From JANQJA01 sp040880285 (GTDB lineage: Bacteria; Pseudomonadota; Gammaproteobacteria; Pseudomonadales; Azotimanducaceae), in the NCBI GenBank assembly GCA_040880285.1, contig JBBDIT010000006.1, positions 1-48,528 on the forward strand: DNA of 48,528 nt, given 5' to 3'. Below the pieces are notes generated by a model. It was not told the DNA's origin, did no database searches, and saw only the letters and a program-made list of their open reading frames with translations. Positions 9,852 to 18,032 of the stretch are shown here, one piece after another (positions within the stretch are counted from its first letter, which is position 1; every line of letters begins with the position of its first letter). Both the position numbers and the translations under genes were made by a program.

Positions 9852-10685
9852 ATGGTGATCCGGACCTTAATAAGTGCAGTTTCACTGACCGCGATTACGC
9901 TCAATCTCGTGCTCTGGTGTGTGCCCTTGTCGCTGGTGGTCGTGCTGCAATTATTGATACCGCCATTTCGGCCGCTGGGACATCGCCTGGTCGCGCACAT
10001 CTACCGCATGGCCGTATGGATCAACTCCTTCTGGATCCAGCGCATCCTTGGGGTGAGGATCATTCTGGATGGCGATCCACCACCAGGGCCGGAGACGCAA
10101 CACCTTGTTGTCGTTAGCAACCATCGCTCCTGGTTCGACATTTTGGTAATCCAACACATCATCACAGGGCTGGGTGGCCCCATGTTAAAATTTTTGGTCA
10201 AGAGACAACTCATCTACGTTCCGGTTGTTGGCTGGATTTGCCTTGCCCTCGACTTTCCCAAATTAAACCGTAGTAAGGATCAGGCTGGAAGGGAACAGGA
10301 TTACCAGTCAATCCAGAATGCATCCGAACAAATGCTGGCCCTGCCAGGAGCACTCATGAATTTTGCCGAGGGTACCCGCTTTTCACTTGAAAAAAGACAG
10401 GCGCGTGGATCCGATTATGATTACCTGCTCAACCCAAAGTCCGGCGGACTGCGTATAATACTCGCCAGTATCGGTCCTGTAGCTGTAATTGACGTCACCC
10501 TCGTCTATCCCGATGACGATATCAATTTCTGGCAGATTCTGGGCGGCTCACTTGAGCGCATTGACGTCCATTTACACAAAACCTCGTCGGCGGATATCGC
10601 CGATGAAAGCGAGTGGTTGGCTAATCGCTGGCGCATGAAAGATGAATTGATACGAGCTAAACGGCTCAAGGACACACACTTATGA
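9852..10685 (+). CDS. PlsC-type 1-acylglycerol-3-phosphate acyltransferase (YihG-like)
   Basis: Membrane-bound acyltransferases of this family add the second acyl chain to lysophosphatidic acid or remodel phospholipids at the inner membrane. From ATG 9852 the protein has 277 residues; a TTG at 9798 would add 18. One or two hydrophobic segments occupy the first 40 residues. The catalytic H-x4-D block is NHRSWFD, and the acceptor-binding block is NFAEGTRFS, both in the expected order. The long insert and the C-terminal basic helix resemble E. coli YihG more than the short PlsC. The stop overlaps the next start by ATGA, linking it to the DUF1295 membrane protein. The exact acyl acceptor is not determined by the sequence. 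Confidence 0.88.
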   Translation: MVIRTLISAVSLTAITLNLVLWCVPLSLVVVLQLLIPPFRPLGHRLVAHIYRMAVWINSFWIQRILGVRIILDGDPPPGPETQHLVVVSNHRSWFDILVIQHIITGLGGPMLKFLVKRQLIYVPVVGWICLALDFPKLNRSKDQAGREQDYQSIQNASEQMLALPGALMNFAEGTRFSLEKRQARGSDYDYLLNPKSGGLRIILASIGPVAVIDVTLVYPDDDINFWQILGGSLERIDVHLHKTSSADIADESEWLANRWRMKDELIRAKRLKDTHL

Positions 10686-11470
10686 CACACTTTATTGAAG
10701 TCTACGCCGCGGCGATTGGCGTCATCCTGTTTTCACTAACGATGCTCTGGGTCGTCAGCGTCTTCATCAAGGATGCCAGTATCATCGACATTTTCTGGGG
10801 TCCGGGTTTTGTAATCTGTAACTGGGTCACCTTGTTCATGATTGTCGGCGATATTGCGGATCGACAGTGGCTGGTTCATGCATTGATTACACTCTGGGGC
10901 TTGCGCCTTGCACTACACCTCTTTGTGCGCAACTGCGGGAGCGGCGAAGATGCAAGGTACCAAAGGTGGCGTCAGCAGGGTGGGCCCAATTGGTGGCTTA
11001 AGACTTACCACCGCATTTACCTGTTCCAGGGCCTCATCATGATGGTGGTGGCGGCTCCGGTCATCGTTGTCAATATGTCAACTGAACAACCTGGCCTTGG
11101 CTGGCTCGACCTGATCGGGCTTGGGGTCTGGCTGGTAGGATTCAGCTTCGAAACCCTATCCGACCAACAGCTGGTTAACTTCAAACGCAACCCTGATAAT
11201 GCCGGAAAGGTCATGAATACCGGTCTGTGGCGTTATTCCCTGCATCCCAACTACTTCGGCGACGCGCTGCAATGGTGGGGATTATGGATCATCGTTATCA
11301 GTGCTCCTTTCGGCCTCTTCACCGTGATCAGTCCGATCCTGATGTCAGCAATATTCCTGTACATCAGCAATGGTGTTCTCGAACGCGCCCTCACCCGGTC
11401 ACGACCGGGCTATGCCGAGCACATCCGGAGAACCAGCAACTTCATTCCCAAACCACCGGACAACCACTAA
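10682..11470 (+). CDS. DUF1295 / steroid 5-alpha-reductase-like membrane protein
   Basis: The 262-residue protein has about six or seven hydrophobic segments. Near the C-terminus lies TGLWRYSLHPNYFGDALQWW, the hallmark of DUF1295, which belongs to the same fold as 3-oxo-5-alpha-steroid 4-dehydrogenases and isoprenylcysteine methyltransferases. The N-terminal IIDIFWGPGFV block is also standard. Reactions of the family are mostly uncharacterised; NADPH-dependent reduction of a lipid double bond is a fold-based guess. It is coupled by a 4-base overlap to the upstream acyltransferase, so the two may act on the same lipid pool. Length and motif are complete, with no sign of truncation. Confidence 0.88.
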   Translation: MTHFIEVYAAAIGVILFSLTMLWVVSVFIKDASIIDIFWGPGFVICNWVTLFMIVGDIADRQWLVHALITLWGLRLALHLFVRNCGSGEDARYQRWRQQGGPNWWLKTYHRIYLFQGLIMMVVAAPVIVVNMSTEQPGLGWLDLIGLGVWLVGFSFETLSDQQLVNFKRNPDNAGKVMNTGLWRYSLHPNYFGDALQWWGLWIIVISAPFGLFTVISPILMSAIFLYISNGVLERALTRSRPGYAEHIRRTSNFIPKPPDNH

Positions 11471-11557
11471 AACCGTCGACGTGACTGTCTGGTTGCAGCC
11501 TGTAACCGGCACGGTCGACTTAGTATACTTACGCCCGCTGTCAAAGAGACTATCCGA

Positions 11558-12544
11558 ATGATGTTGTGGCCCATCGTCGCCTTGATCGGCGGCATCATCC
11601 TGCTTATTTTTAGCGCGGACAAGTTCGTTGAGGGAGCATCGGCCACCGCAAAACGATTAGGTATGCCTTCCTTGCTGATTGGTATGGTGATCATCGGCTT
11701 TGGCAGCTCAATGCCGGAGATGGTCATTTCCGCACTGGCAGCCTGGGATGGCAACCCGGGACTTGCACTGGGTAACGCGTTTGGCTCCAATATCACCAAT
11801 ATCGCCCTGATCCTTGGCATTACCGCCATGATCAGTCCTATCGCAGTCAAGTCCTCTGTACTGGTCAAGGAGCTTCCGCTCTTGACTGGCATTACCGTTT
11901 TGACCGCGTTTCTGGTTTACACGGATGGTGAACTGGATCGACTGGACGGCTGGTTGCTGATCCTGGTCTTCCTCGGTTTGATGACCTGGTCTATCTATGA
12001 GGGCATGCGCACACCGACGGATGACCTTGCCAATGCAGTCGACCAGGAGCTGGCAACGCCACTACCGATGCGACTCGCCGTAACTTATCTGATACTTGGG
12101 CTCACGTTTCTTGTCATCAGCTCGCGCATGCTGGTCTGGGGTGGAACCGAAATTGCCCAGGCGCTCGGCATCAGCAATCTATTGATTGGCCTGACGATTG
12201 TAGCAATCGGAACCTCCCTGCCGGAACTGGCGTCCTGTATTGCTGCAGTTCGAAAAAATGAACATGAACTGGCCCTCGGGAACGTGATCGGCTCAAACAT
12301 GTTTAATACGTCAATGGTGATCGGGATTGCAGGCGTTATTGCGCCATCGAAGCTGGATACCGCAATATTGACGCGCGACATGCCAGTGCTCGGCGTACTG
12401 ACGCTGGCGCTATTTGTTATGGGGTACCGGTTCTATGGGTCCGGCACGGGGCGGATCAATCGTTATGAGGGCTCGATCCTGCTAGCCAGCTACCTTGGCT
12501 ATATGACGCTGCTGGCCGCGATGGCGGTCACCGGCAATGCCTGA
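11558..12544 (+). CDS. Calcium/sodium antiporter, CaCA family (YrbG-like)
   Basis: The 328-residue inner-membrane protein shows the two inverted alpha repeats of K+-independent cation/Ca exchangers. The first is GFGSSMPEMVISALAA with LALGNAFGSNITNIALILG (about residues 47-90), and the second is AIGTSLPELASCIAA with LALGNVIGSNMFNTSMVIG (about 208-250). Both acidic residues in the G-[ST]-S-x-P-E motifs that bind the cation are kept. About ten hydrophobic segments fit the family. The start is an ATG-ATG pair (11558/11561); both are possible. It is separated from the DUF1295 gene by 87 bases holding an imperfect inverted repeat around two GTCGAC copies, so it may have its own promoter. Confidence 0.93.
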   Translation: MMLWPIVALIGGIILLIFSADKFVEGASATAKRLGMPSLLIGMVIIGFGSSMPEMVISALAAWDGNPGLALGNAFGSNITNIALILGITAMISPIAVKSSVLVKELPLLTGITVLTAFLVYTDGELDRLDGWLLILVFLGLMTWSIYEGMRTPTDDLANAVDQELATPLPMRLAVTYLILGLTFLVISSRMLVWGGTEIAQALGISNLLIGLTIVAIGTSLPELASCIAAVRKNEHELALGNVIGSNMFNTSMVIGIAGVIAPSKLDTAILTRDMPVLGVLTLALFVMGYRFYGSGTGRINRYEGSILLASYLGYMTLLAAMAVTGNA

Positions 12545-12554
12545 GCCGCCTTAC

Positions 12555-13637
12555 CTATTTCAGGAATTCGGCGCAGCCCAACTCTTCCACTGCGGTGAGA
12601 TTCCGGTCCAGCATCGTGGCCCCGAGCATCCTCCCGCGCTCGTTGGCTGTATCGAGGCTACCGCACACCGTGATGGGATAGATCAGGCAAAATAAAATTA
12701 ACAAACGATAGTCGTGCCACGCCGTATCAAACTCATAATCGTCCACACCATATTGCTTCAAGAGTGCGACATAGCGTTCAATCAACGGTTTTTCTATTTG
12801 CCGTCTGAGTTCAGGTTGCAGGCTCTGGCAAATAAAGTAGGTTACATCGAAGATGCCATGACCGGCACCAGAGATCTGCCAGTCCATAATAACTACTTCG
12901 CCGGATTCATTATGGTAGATGAAATTGTCCTGACGATAGTCACCATGCAGGAAAGTATAGGACGGCGATACCAGTCCCATCAAATCAACATAGCGTTTAC
13001 CCACTTGGCGACAGACTTGTTTTGTTTCACTATTGAAGTGGCTGGAGAATTTCTCTATAGCCGGTTCGAGTCCCGGACCGTAAACCAGGTCCCGCAGTTT
13101 CACGCCCTCCTCTACCGACATGAAATCGTACATCCAGGCATTTCCCGGGTCCCCGGTGCGATTCCAGTACATGGCATGTAACTTCGCTATACGTTCAATT
13201 TTATCAAACGCTTCGGCTTCGGTGGAACCTACCAATTGGTCGACTGGTGAGACATCTCCGAGGTCCTCCAGCAGAAGGATCATATCGTAGGTGGAGTCCT
13301 CCACTTGACCAAAATAACTGGTTGGGACACGGAATGGACAATGCGCCCCACCGATCTTGTTGTAGAAATTGGTTTCACGGTTATAAAAATCCAGCAGTTG
13401 GGCAACCCCGCGATTCTCATTGCGCGCTGCACATTTGGCGATCATGCTGGAGGGGATGTCTTCTTCATCAGCGTAGGACACGGAAAGGCGAGTGAGCTCT
13501 GCCATCAAACCCACCCCCTGGCCCACGGTCTGTGCTTCGACTTGTGTAACCCGGGAGCGAATCAGTCCATTCGTCTTTAATGCTTCAGTTATCCACTCAG
13601 GCGAGATTTCTCCGGCATCGGCAGGCACCTTGATCAT
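12555..13637 (-). CDS. Phosphotransferase of the APH/ecdysteroid-kinase-like superfamily
   Basis: The 360-residue protein has the bilobal small-molecule kinase pattern: Lys68 in SSMIAKCAA, the hinge LLLEDLG near residue 124, the Brenner motif FLHGDYRQDNF with Asp233, and VIMDWQ with the metal-binding Asp252. These are the catalytic residues of aminoglycoside phosphotransferases and choline kinases. The spacing and the C-terminal ...YGVDDYEFDTAWHDYR region resemble the ecdysteroid-kinase-like/DUF1679 branch common in bacteria that degrade steroids and other lipids; the substrate is unknown. AAGG lies 9 bases before ATG 13637. The gene starts 20 bases downstream of the isoaspartyl peptidase stop, so the two are probably co-transcribed on the minus strand. 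Confidence 0.85.
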   Translation of the reverse strand: MIKVPADAGEISPEWITEALKTNGLIRSRVTQVEAQTVGQGVGLMAELTRLSVSYADEEDIPSSMIAKCAARNENRGVAQLLDFYNRETNFYNKIGGAHCPFRVPTSYFGQVEDSTYDMILLLEDLGDVSPVDQLVGSTEAEAFDKIERIAKLHAMYWNRTGDPGNAWMYDFMSVEEGVKLRDLVYGPGLEPAIEKFSSHFNSETKQVCRQVGKRYVDLMGLVSPSYTFLHGDYRQDNFIYHNESGEVVIMDWQISGAGHGIFDVTYFICQSLQPELRRQIEKPLIERYVALLKQYGVDDYEFDTAWHDYRLLILFCLIYPITVCGSLDTANERGRMLGATMLDRNLTAVEELGCAEFLK

Positions 13638-13657
13638 ATCCGTTACCTTTCTTGTTT

Positions 13658-14677
13658 TTATTTGAAGATAGCGATGATTTCTTTCCCTGATTTGTCGATC
13701 GCTGCTCGATACATTCCTTCTGAATTAAACATGAACACGACGTTGGCATTGGCGTCAAGACCAATAATACCGCCGTCAGCACCCATGTCGACCAGTTTAT
13801 TCATCACGACTTCTTCGGCGGCCTGCGACAGCGAGATACCTTTATAGGCGACACGCGCGCAGATATCATGCGCAACCGCGGCGCGAATGAAGTATTCGCC
13901 ATGGCCAGTCGCAGAAATGCCACACACTGCGTTGTCAGCGTAGGTACCGGCACCAATGATAGGCGAGTCTCCAATACGTCCAAATTGCTTGTTGGTCATT
14001 CCTCCAGTTGATGTCCCCGCTGCAATATCGCCGTAGATGTCGATTGCAACAGCGCCTACCGTGCCGAGGCTTTTGCCGTCCAGCGCTTTTGTAAAGTCGT
14101 CCGTTGCGTCTTCCGACAGGGTCACGTCCTTCTCACTGGCCCTGGCGCGCCGCAATTGCTCGCGCCGACGTTCTGTCTGGAAGTAGCTATTATCGACCAG
14201 CGGAATGCCCCGCTGGCCAGCGAACTCCTCAGCCCCCTCACCCATCAACATGACATGGGGTGAATGCGCCAGTACTTCCTGTGCCAATCGGATCGGATTC
14301 TTGATACGGGTGACGCCGGTAATGGCGCCCGCATTCAGCGTTCGCCCCTCCATGATCGAAGCATCGAGTTCGACTCGCTCGTCATGGGTAAACACAGCAC
14401 CTTTGCCGGCATTAAAGAGTTCAGAGTCTTCCATCAAAGTAATAGCGGCTATGACCGCATCAATGCTGCTGCCGCCGGCTACCAGCACCCTATGGCCGGA
14501 CTGAACGGCCTCTTTCAGCTTTACCCGATACGCCTGCTCAACCTCATCGGTCATGTTATCGCGCAGAATGGTACCCGCGCCACCGTGAATGACGATCGCA
14601 ACGGGCCCCGCCTCTTGTGCCTTACCCATAGACGTCACCAGCGACAGAACCAGCACCCAAACAAATTGTAATCGCAT
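13658..14677 (-). CDS. Exported isoaspartyl peptidase / plant-type L-asparaginase
   Basis: This Ntn-hydrolase self-cleaves to give a catalytic N-terminal threonine and removes beta-aspartyl residues or hydrolyses asparagine. The 339-residue precursor has a signal peptide (MRLQFVWVLVLSLVTSMGKA), then IVIHGGAGTI and the loop LFNAGKGAVFT. The autocleavage motif is SLGTVGAVAID, with Thr206 as nucleophile. Downstream GGMTNKQFGRIGDSPIIGAG and ATGHGEYFIR line the substrate pocket. A GGGAGG box 5 bases before ATG 14677 supports the start. E. coli IaaA is cytoplasmic to periplasmic in debate; here the signal peptide predicts export. The gene diverges from the STAS-like gene and is followed closely by the kinase. 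Confidence 0.92.
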   Translation of the reverse strand: MRLQFVWVLVLSLVTSMGKAQEAGPVAIVIHGGAGTILRDNMTDEVEQAYRVKLKEAVQSGHRVLVAGGSSIDAVIAAITLMEDSELFNAGKGAVFTHDERVELDASIMEGRTLNAGAITGVTRIKNPIRLAQEVLAHSPHVMLMGEGAEEFAGQRGIPLVDNSYFQTERRREQLRRARASEKDVTLSEDATDDFTKALDGKSLGTVGAVAIDIYGDIAAGTSTGGMTNKQFGRIGDSPIIGAGTYADNAVCGISATGHGEYFIRAAVAHDICARVAYKGISLSQAAEEVVMNKLVDMGADGGIIGLDANANVVFMFNSEGMYRAAIDKSGKEIIAIFK

Positions 14678-14778
14678 TCAATCCTCCCGGCATGCTCCAA
14701 AATAGCATTTCCCTATTCCTATCGTTTCGGGCGACAATGACCAACGATACCAGACATAATTCCATGGAAGGGAATCCA

Positions 14779-15144
14779 GTGATCGAACATTCCATCATCA
14801 AGGCAAAACATTACGCCTATATTACAATTAAGCAGTCGCCGGATCTTGCGACATTTATTCGCGCTTCCCGGCTATTCGTCAATGATCCGGACTATTCAGC
14901 TACCCTGCACCGCATCTGTGACTTCTCCCAGGCGGACCTTTCCCACATCACCCAGGAGAACTTCGAGACGTATGTCAAGTTTGCCCTCGAAGAAGTGACA
15001 CTCGCACCAGGTACCAAACTTGCCCTGGTGGCGCCAGGGAAGAACAAAGTCGGAATCTTCAAGGAGTTTGCCGAAAACATTAACGCCGGCACGATCCGCA
15101 TTTTTTTGCAGCCTGAAGATGCCGTGGAGTGGATTCAGGAGTGA
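14779..15144 (+). CDS. Small STAS/SpoIIAA-like protein
   Basis: The open frame begins at ATG 14692, but a strong GGAAGGG box at 14766-14772 sits 6 bases before GTG 14779, which I take as the start. The resulting protein has 121 residues. The pattern IIKAKHYAYITIKQSPDL, ICDFSQADLSHITQENF and LVAPGKNKVGIFKEFAE fits the alternating strand/helix order of the SpoIIAA-like (DUF STAS) family, often annotated as hypothetical. No serine phosphorylation site typical of anti-sigma antagonists is evident. Function is unknown; proteins of this type often sit alone in gammaproteobacteria. The tandem repeat block starts 26 bases after its stop. Confidence 0.7.
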   Translation: MIEHSIIKAKHYAYITIKQSPDLATFIRASRLFVNDPDYSATLHRICDFSQADLSHITQENFETYVKFALEEVTLAPGTKLALVAPGKNKVGIFKEFAENINAGTIRIFLQPEDAVEWIQE

Positions 15145-15170
15145 GATCCTTCGCAATGCCGGCACGTCGG

Positions 15171-15352
15171 TCATTCTGAGGCGCAGCCGAAGAATCTCAG
15201 CACTCTTGTCATTCTGAGGCGCAGCCGAAGAATCTCAGACCCCTGGTCATTCTGAGGCGCAGCCGAAGAATCTCAGCACACTTGTCATTCTGAGGCGCAG
15301 CCGAAGAATCTCAGCACACTTGTCATTCTGAGGCGCAGCCGAAGAATCTCAG
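15171..15352. repeat. Five perfect 30-base direct repeats at a 38-base period
   Basis: Copies begin at 15171, 15209, 15247, 15285 and 15323. Each begins TCATTCTGAG, goes through GCGCAGCC and ends GAAGAATCTCAG. The four 8-base spacers are nearly alike (CACTCTTG, ACCCCTGG, CACACTTG twice). Each unit can fold as a hairpin: TTCT pairs with AGAA, GGC pairs with GCC around a GCA loop, and between them lie two adjacent G-A mismatches. The block lies between the convergent STAS-like and response-regulator genes. Similar units are known as dispersed intergenic repeats in several bacterial groups; this is recalled, not searched. Confidence 0.95.
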
Positions 15353-15384
15353 CATGAAGCATTTCTTCTATTAGGCAATGCACA

Positions 15385-16200
15385 TTAAAAAAAATGTTTC
15401 ACCTTGTCTTTATAGGAACGGCTCATCTTTACTTTTGATCCATTCGATAGTATGAGGTAAAACTCACCGTTCATATACGAGCACACTTTGGTCACACGGT
15501 CCAGGTTTACAATTGTGCTGCGGTGAACACGTTGGAAGATAGCCGGATCCAGTTGTTGTTCCAGTTCCTTCATCGTAATGCGCATGATGTGAGTTTCATC
15601 ATTGGCATGGATACACATATAGTCGCCAGCTGCATCCACCCAATCGATGTCGGCAGTCTGTACCAACGTCGTGTCACCGCCGTCTTTAATCGCAATCCTG
15701 TCTGAATAGGACTTGATCCCGGTATGATCTCGCAGCAGTTGTGATACGGCGAACTCGGACTTCCCCGTGATGCTGATGATAAGCTCCAGCAAGCGCTGCT
15801 TGTCAGTCACCGCATCCTTGTGAGCAAGGTGCGAGCGGGCTCGTTCTACTGCACTTTTCAAGCGATCGTCATCGATAGGCTTTAGCAGGTAGTCGACGGC
15901 ATGGACATCAAACGCCTCAATGGCATATTGGTCGAACGCGGTCACGAAAATAATAAGCGGCATATCTTCCTGTTGCATATTACCGATCACATCAAATCCG
16001 CTCATACCAGGCATCTGGATATCCAAAAAGACCAAATCCGGTTTTCTTTCTACCACAGAACTGAGCGCCTCATGACCATTCACACACTCATCAACAACCT
16101 CAATGCCGTCAAGTTCGGCAAGCCGAAGTCTGAGGCCCTTCCGCGCCAGTGATTCATCATCGACAATGATTGCGGTTAGCTGCTGTCCAGACCCGGTCAT
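15385..16200 (-). CDS. LytTR-type response regulator
   Basis: The 271-residue cytoplasmic protein has an N-terminal receiver domain and a C-terminal LytTR DNA-binding domain. The acidic pocket is IIVDDES (Asp14, Asp15), the phosphoacceptor is Asp60 in LVFLDIQMPG, and the conserved Lys is in YLLKPID. The LytTR part (about residues 170-271) includes DIDWVDAAGDYMCIH, FQRVHRSTIVNLDRV and the C-terminal ILSNGSKVKMSRSYKD. Its start overlaps the kinase stop by ATGA, so the two are translationally coupled. LytTR regulators bind direct repeats upstream of target promoters; no target can be named from this window. The 3' end converges on the tandem repeat block. Confidence 0.95.
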   Translation of the reverse strand: MTGSGQQLTAIIVDDESLARKGLRLRLAELDGIEVVDECVNGHEALSSVVERKPDLVFLDIQMPGMSGFDVIGNMQQEDMPLIIFVTAFDQYAIEAFDVHAVDYLLKPIDDDRLKSAVERARSHLAHKDAVTDKQRLLELIISITGKSEFAVSQLLRDHTGIKSYSDRIAIKDGGDTTLVQTADIDWVDAAGDYMCIHANDETHIMRITMKELEQQLDPAIFQRVHRSTIVNLDRVTKVCSYMNGEFYLILSNGSKVKMSRSYKDKVKHFF

Positions 16201-17303
16201 TTCTGCCCGGTCTCAAATGGAATCCTGATTTCAATATGCAAGCCATGGGGCAGTGCTTGCTTGAATCTGAAAGACTGTGCCTGACCATATAACTCCTTTA
16301 ACCGTTCACGCGTGTTGGCGATGCCAACACCGCTGAATTCCGGCTCCTTGCCCGGCTCAAGTGTTATACCGGGCCCGTCATCCCGAACTTCAAGCAACAG
16401 GTCGCCAGCAAACACTCTTGCACTGATGCTAATTTTGCCACCGGATACCCGCGCGGCAACGGCGTACTTGATAGAATTTTCAACCAGCGGCTGCAGCAGC
16501 ATACTCGGCACCATCGCCTTGCTCGCCTCCTCCTCTAGCTCAAATTCTATGGCAAGGCGTTCATCAAACCGCACCTGCTCGATTTCCAGATACAGTTTCA
16601 TCGTATCGATCTCATGCGCGAGACTCACCTTCTGCATCGGATCATTGTCCAGCGAGTAACGCAGGAAGTTGCCCAATTTTCGAACCATCTGGTTTGCAGT
16701 TTCGTTGTCTTTTTCCAGGATTAACGTCGAAATCGCATTCAAGGTATTAAACAGAAAATGGGGATTGAGCTGGTATCGCAACATCCGCAGCTGGGCTTCA
16801 TGCGCCATGGATTCAGCGCGCAAGCTCTTTTCCTTTTCATCCTGCAACAGATTGTAATATTTGATACCGAAGTAAAGCCCGCTCCAGCCAACAATCAGGA
16901 AGTAGGAATAGCCGATGATGCCATGAAAGTACGCCATCCATCCAAACTTGGCGACGGCACCGAAGTCATTGTAGTAAAAATATTGTGCGTAGTTCTTGAT
17001 TGGTTGCCAAACGGCTGCTGCAGCATAGGATACGGCCAGCACTACAATCACCCGAACGATGACCGGCCGCTCCCAGATCGCCCGGTAGACGTATCGAAGC
17101 AGCGTTGTCAATACAAGACCAGCAGTCGCATCAACCAACAGGAGCGTGACTCGCTCAAACGGGTGATTCCAGTAGTAGTCCCTTATGGTGAACAGGATTA
17201 CCCAGCCGGACCACCCCAGGATCTGCAGGACCCAGAACTGGCGATTCCGGTTTTGGGCCAGGCCCTCGGAAAAGTTCCTCGCGATTTCAGACAGATTCGT
17301 CAT
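16197..17303 (-). CDS. LytS-family sensor histidine kinase
   Basis: The 368-residue protein has about four to five hydrophobic segments in residues 25-150, then a short coiled linker and the His_kinase (PF06580) domain. His182 in LRYQLNPHFLFNTLNA is the phosphoacceptor. The ATP-binding part shows PLVENSIKYAVAARVSGG (N box) and VRDDGPGI (G1 box), then GVGIANTRERL. A GAGGGG box lies 4-5 bases before ATG 17303. It phosphorylates the coupled LytTR regulator. No recognisable periplasmic ligand domain is present, so the membrane segments themselves or a partner must sense the signal. The family resembles AlgZ/FimS kinases of gammaproteobacteria in layout. Confidence 0.94.
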   Translation of the reverse strand: MTNLSEIARNFSEGLAQNRNRQFWVLQILGWSGWVILFTIRDYYWNHPFERVTLLLVDATAGLVLTTLLRYVYRAIWERPVIVRVIVVLAVSYAAAAVWQPIKNYAQYFYYNDFGAVAKFGWMAYFHGIIGYSYFLIVGWSGLYFGIKYYNLLQDEKEKSLRAESMAHEAQLRMLRYQLNPHFLFNTLNAISTLILEKDNETANQMVRKLGNFLRYSLDNDPMQKVSLAHEIDTMKLYLEIEQVRFDERLAIEFELEEEASKAMVPSMLLQPLVENSIKYAVAARVSGGKISISARVFAGDLLLEVRDDGPGITLEPGKEPEFSGVGIANTRERLKELYGQAQSFRFKQALPHGLHIEIRIPFETGQK

Positions 17304-17589
17304 TCAACCCCTCGGCCCGTGCGGCCTGCGGCAAGTCCGCCCATTATAGGCAATAACCCCTCCCAGGCCCCCGCTATCCGACGTTTATCAAGCTCATCCT
17401 GTCGCAAACGCCATTCATACAAACTACTTACAATGTTCATGCTTATGTTCAAGCTCCAGGCGCGAGCTTTGCCCTATTATCAGTTTGATGTCATTCGGAG
17501 CTGAATCCAATTGGTGGTCAATACGTTCCGTGAAAGCTGTTGCTTAACCCGCTGGACGGGCGCTCACAAAGCGCCGGGGATCTATCGCT

Positions 17590-17982
17590 ATGAGTAATGA
17601 CGAATCCTACTTTCGAGTTGTCTTCAACGGCAACACAACCGGTGAGTATGACCTCACCACGACGAAGGTGCGGTTCGGCAGACTCCTCAGACTGAGTGAG
17701 GACAAAGTCAATCGTGCATTCGCCTCCACCGAAGTGATTATCAAAGACCGTGTAACAGAAGCTGTCGCCATGCATTACGCGATTCGACTAACAGAAGCCG
17801 GCTGTGAATGCTACATCGAAGAAGTCGCTGCCGATACTCCTGGTCCCGACTTCGAAGAACGTCGCGTCAGAAATCGCCGTACTACCTTCAGTCGCAACAA
17901 CCGACCTGAGCTGACCGGTCACGAACGTCGCGCAAGCCACGGCAGGAGACAGTCGGACCAACCAAGGCACGCCTCGCGGTAG
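17590..17982 (+). CDS. Small protein with an L7/L12-C-terminal-like fold pattern, unknown function
   Basis: The 130-residue frame has GGGGA about 9 bases before ATG 17590. Residues 7-80 (FRVVFNGNTTGEYDLTTT ... RLLRLSEDKVNRAF ... VIIKDRVTEAVAMHYAIRL ... AGCECYIEEV) follow a strand-helix-strand-helix-strand order that resembles the ribosomal L7/L12 C-terminal fold as used in many small gammaproteobacterial proteins: a strand, a helix ending in a hydrophobic-F, then the I-K-x-x-x-x-x-x-A strand-helix. The tail from about residue 88 is very basic and probably disordered (ERRVRNRRTTFSRNNR and GHERRASHGRRQ), which could bind nucleic acid or acidic lipid. Fold recognition is from memory, not a search. 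Confidence 0.65.
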   Translation: MSNDESYFRVVFNGNTTGEYDLTTTKVRFGRLLRLSEDKVNRAFASTEVIIKDRVTEAVAMHYAIRLTEAGCECYIEEVAADTPGPDFEERRVRNRRTTFSRNNRPELTGHERRASHGRRQSDQPRHASR

Positions 17983-18032
17983 CCGGTGCTGCTGGTTGGC
18001 CCCACCCGGCGCCGGATTCAGGCGACCAGTGC

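Noticed and set aside
15171..15352. CRISPR array
   Set aside because: Repeats are exact but spacers are 8 bases and nearly alike, with no cas genes.
16758..17504. 248-residue plus-strand open frame across the histidine kinase
   Set aside because: It is antisense to the conserved kinase N-box region and membrane segments and has no domain of its own.
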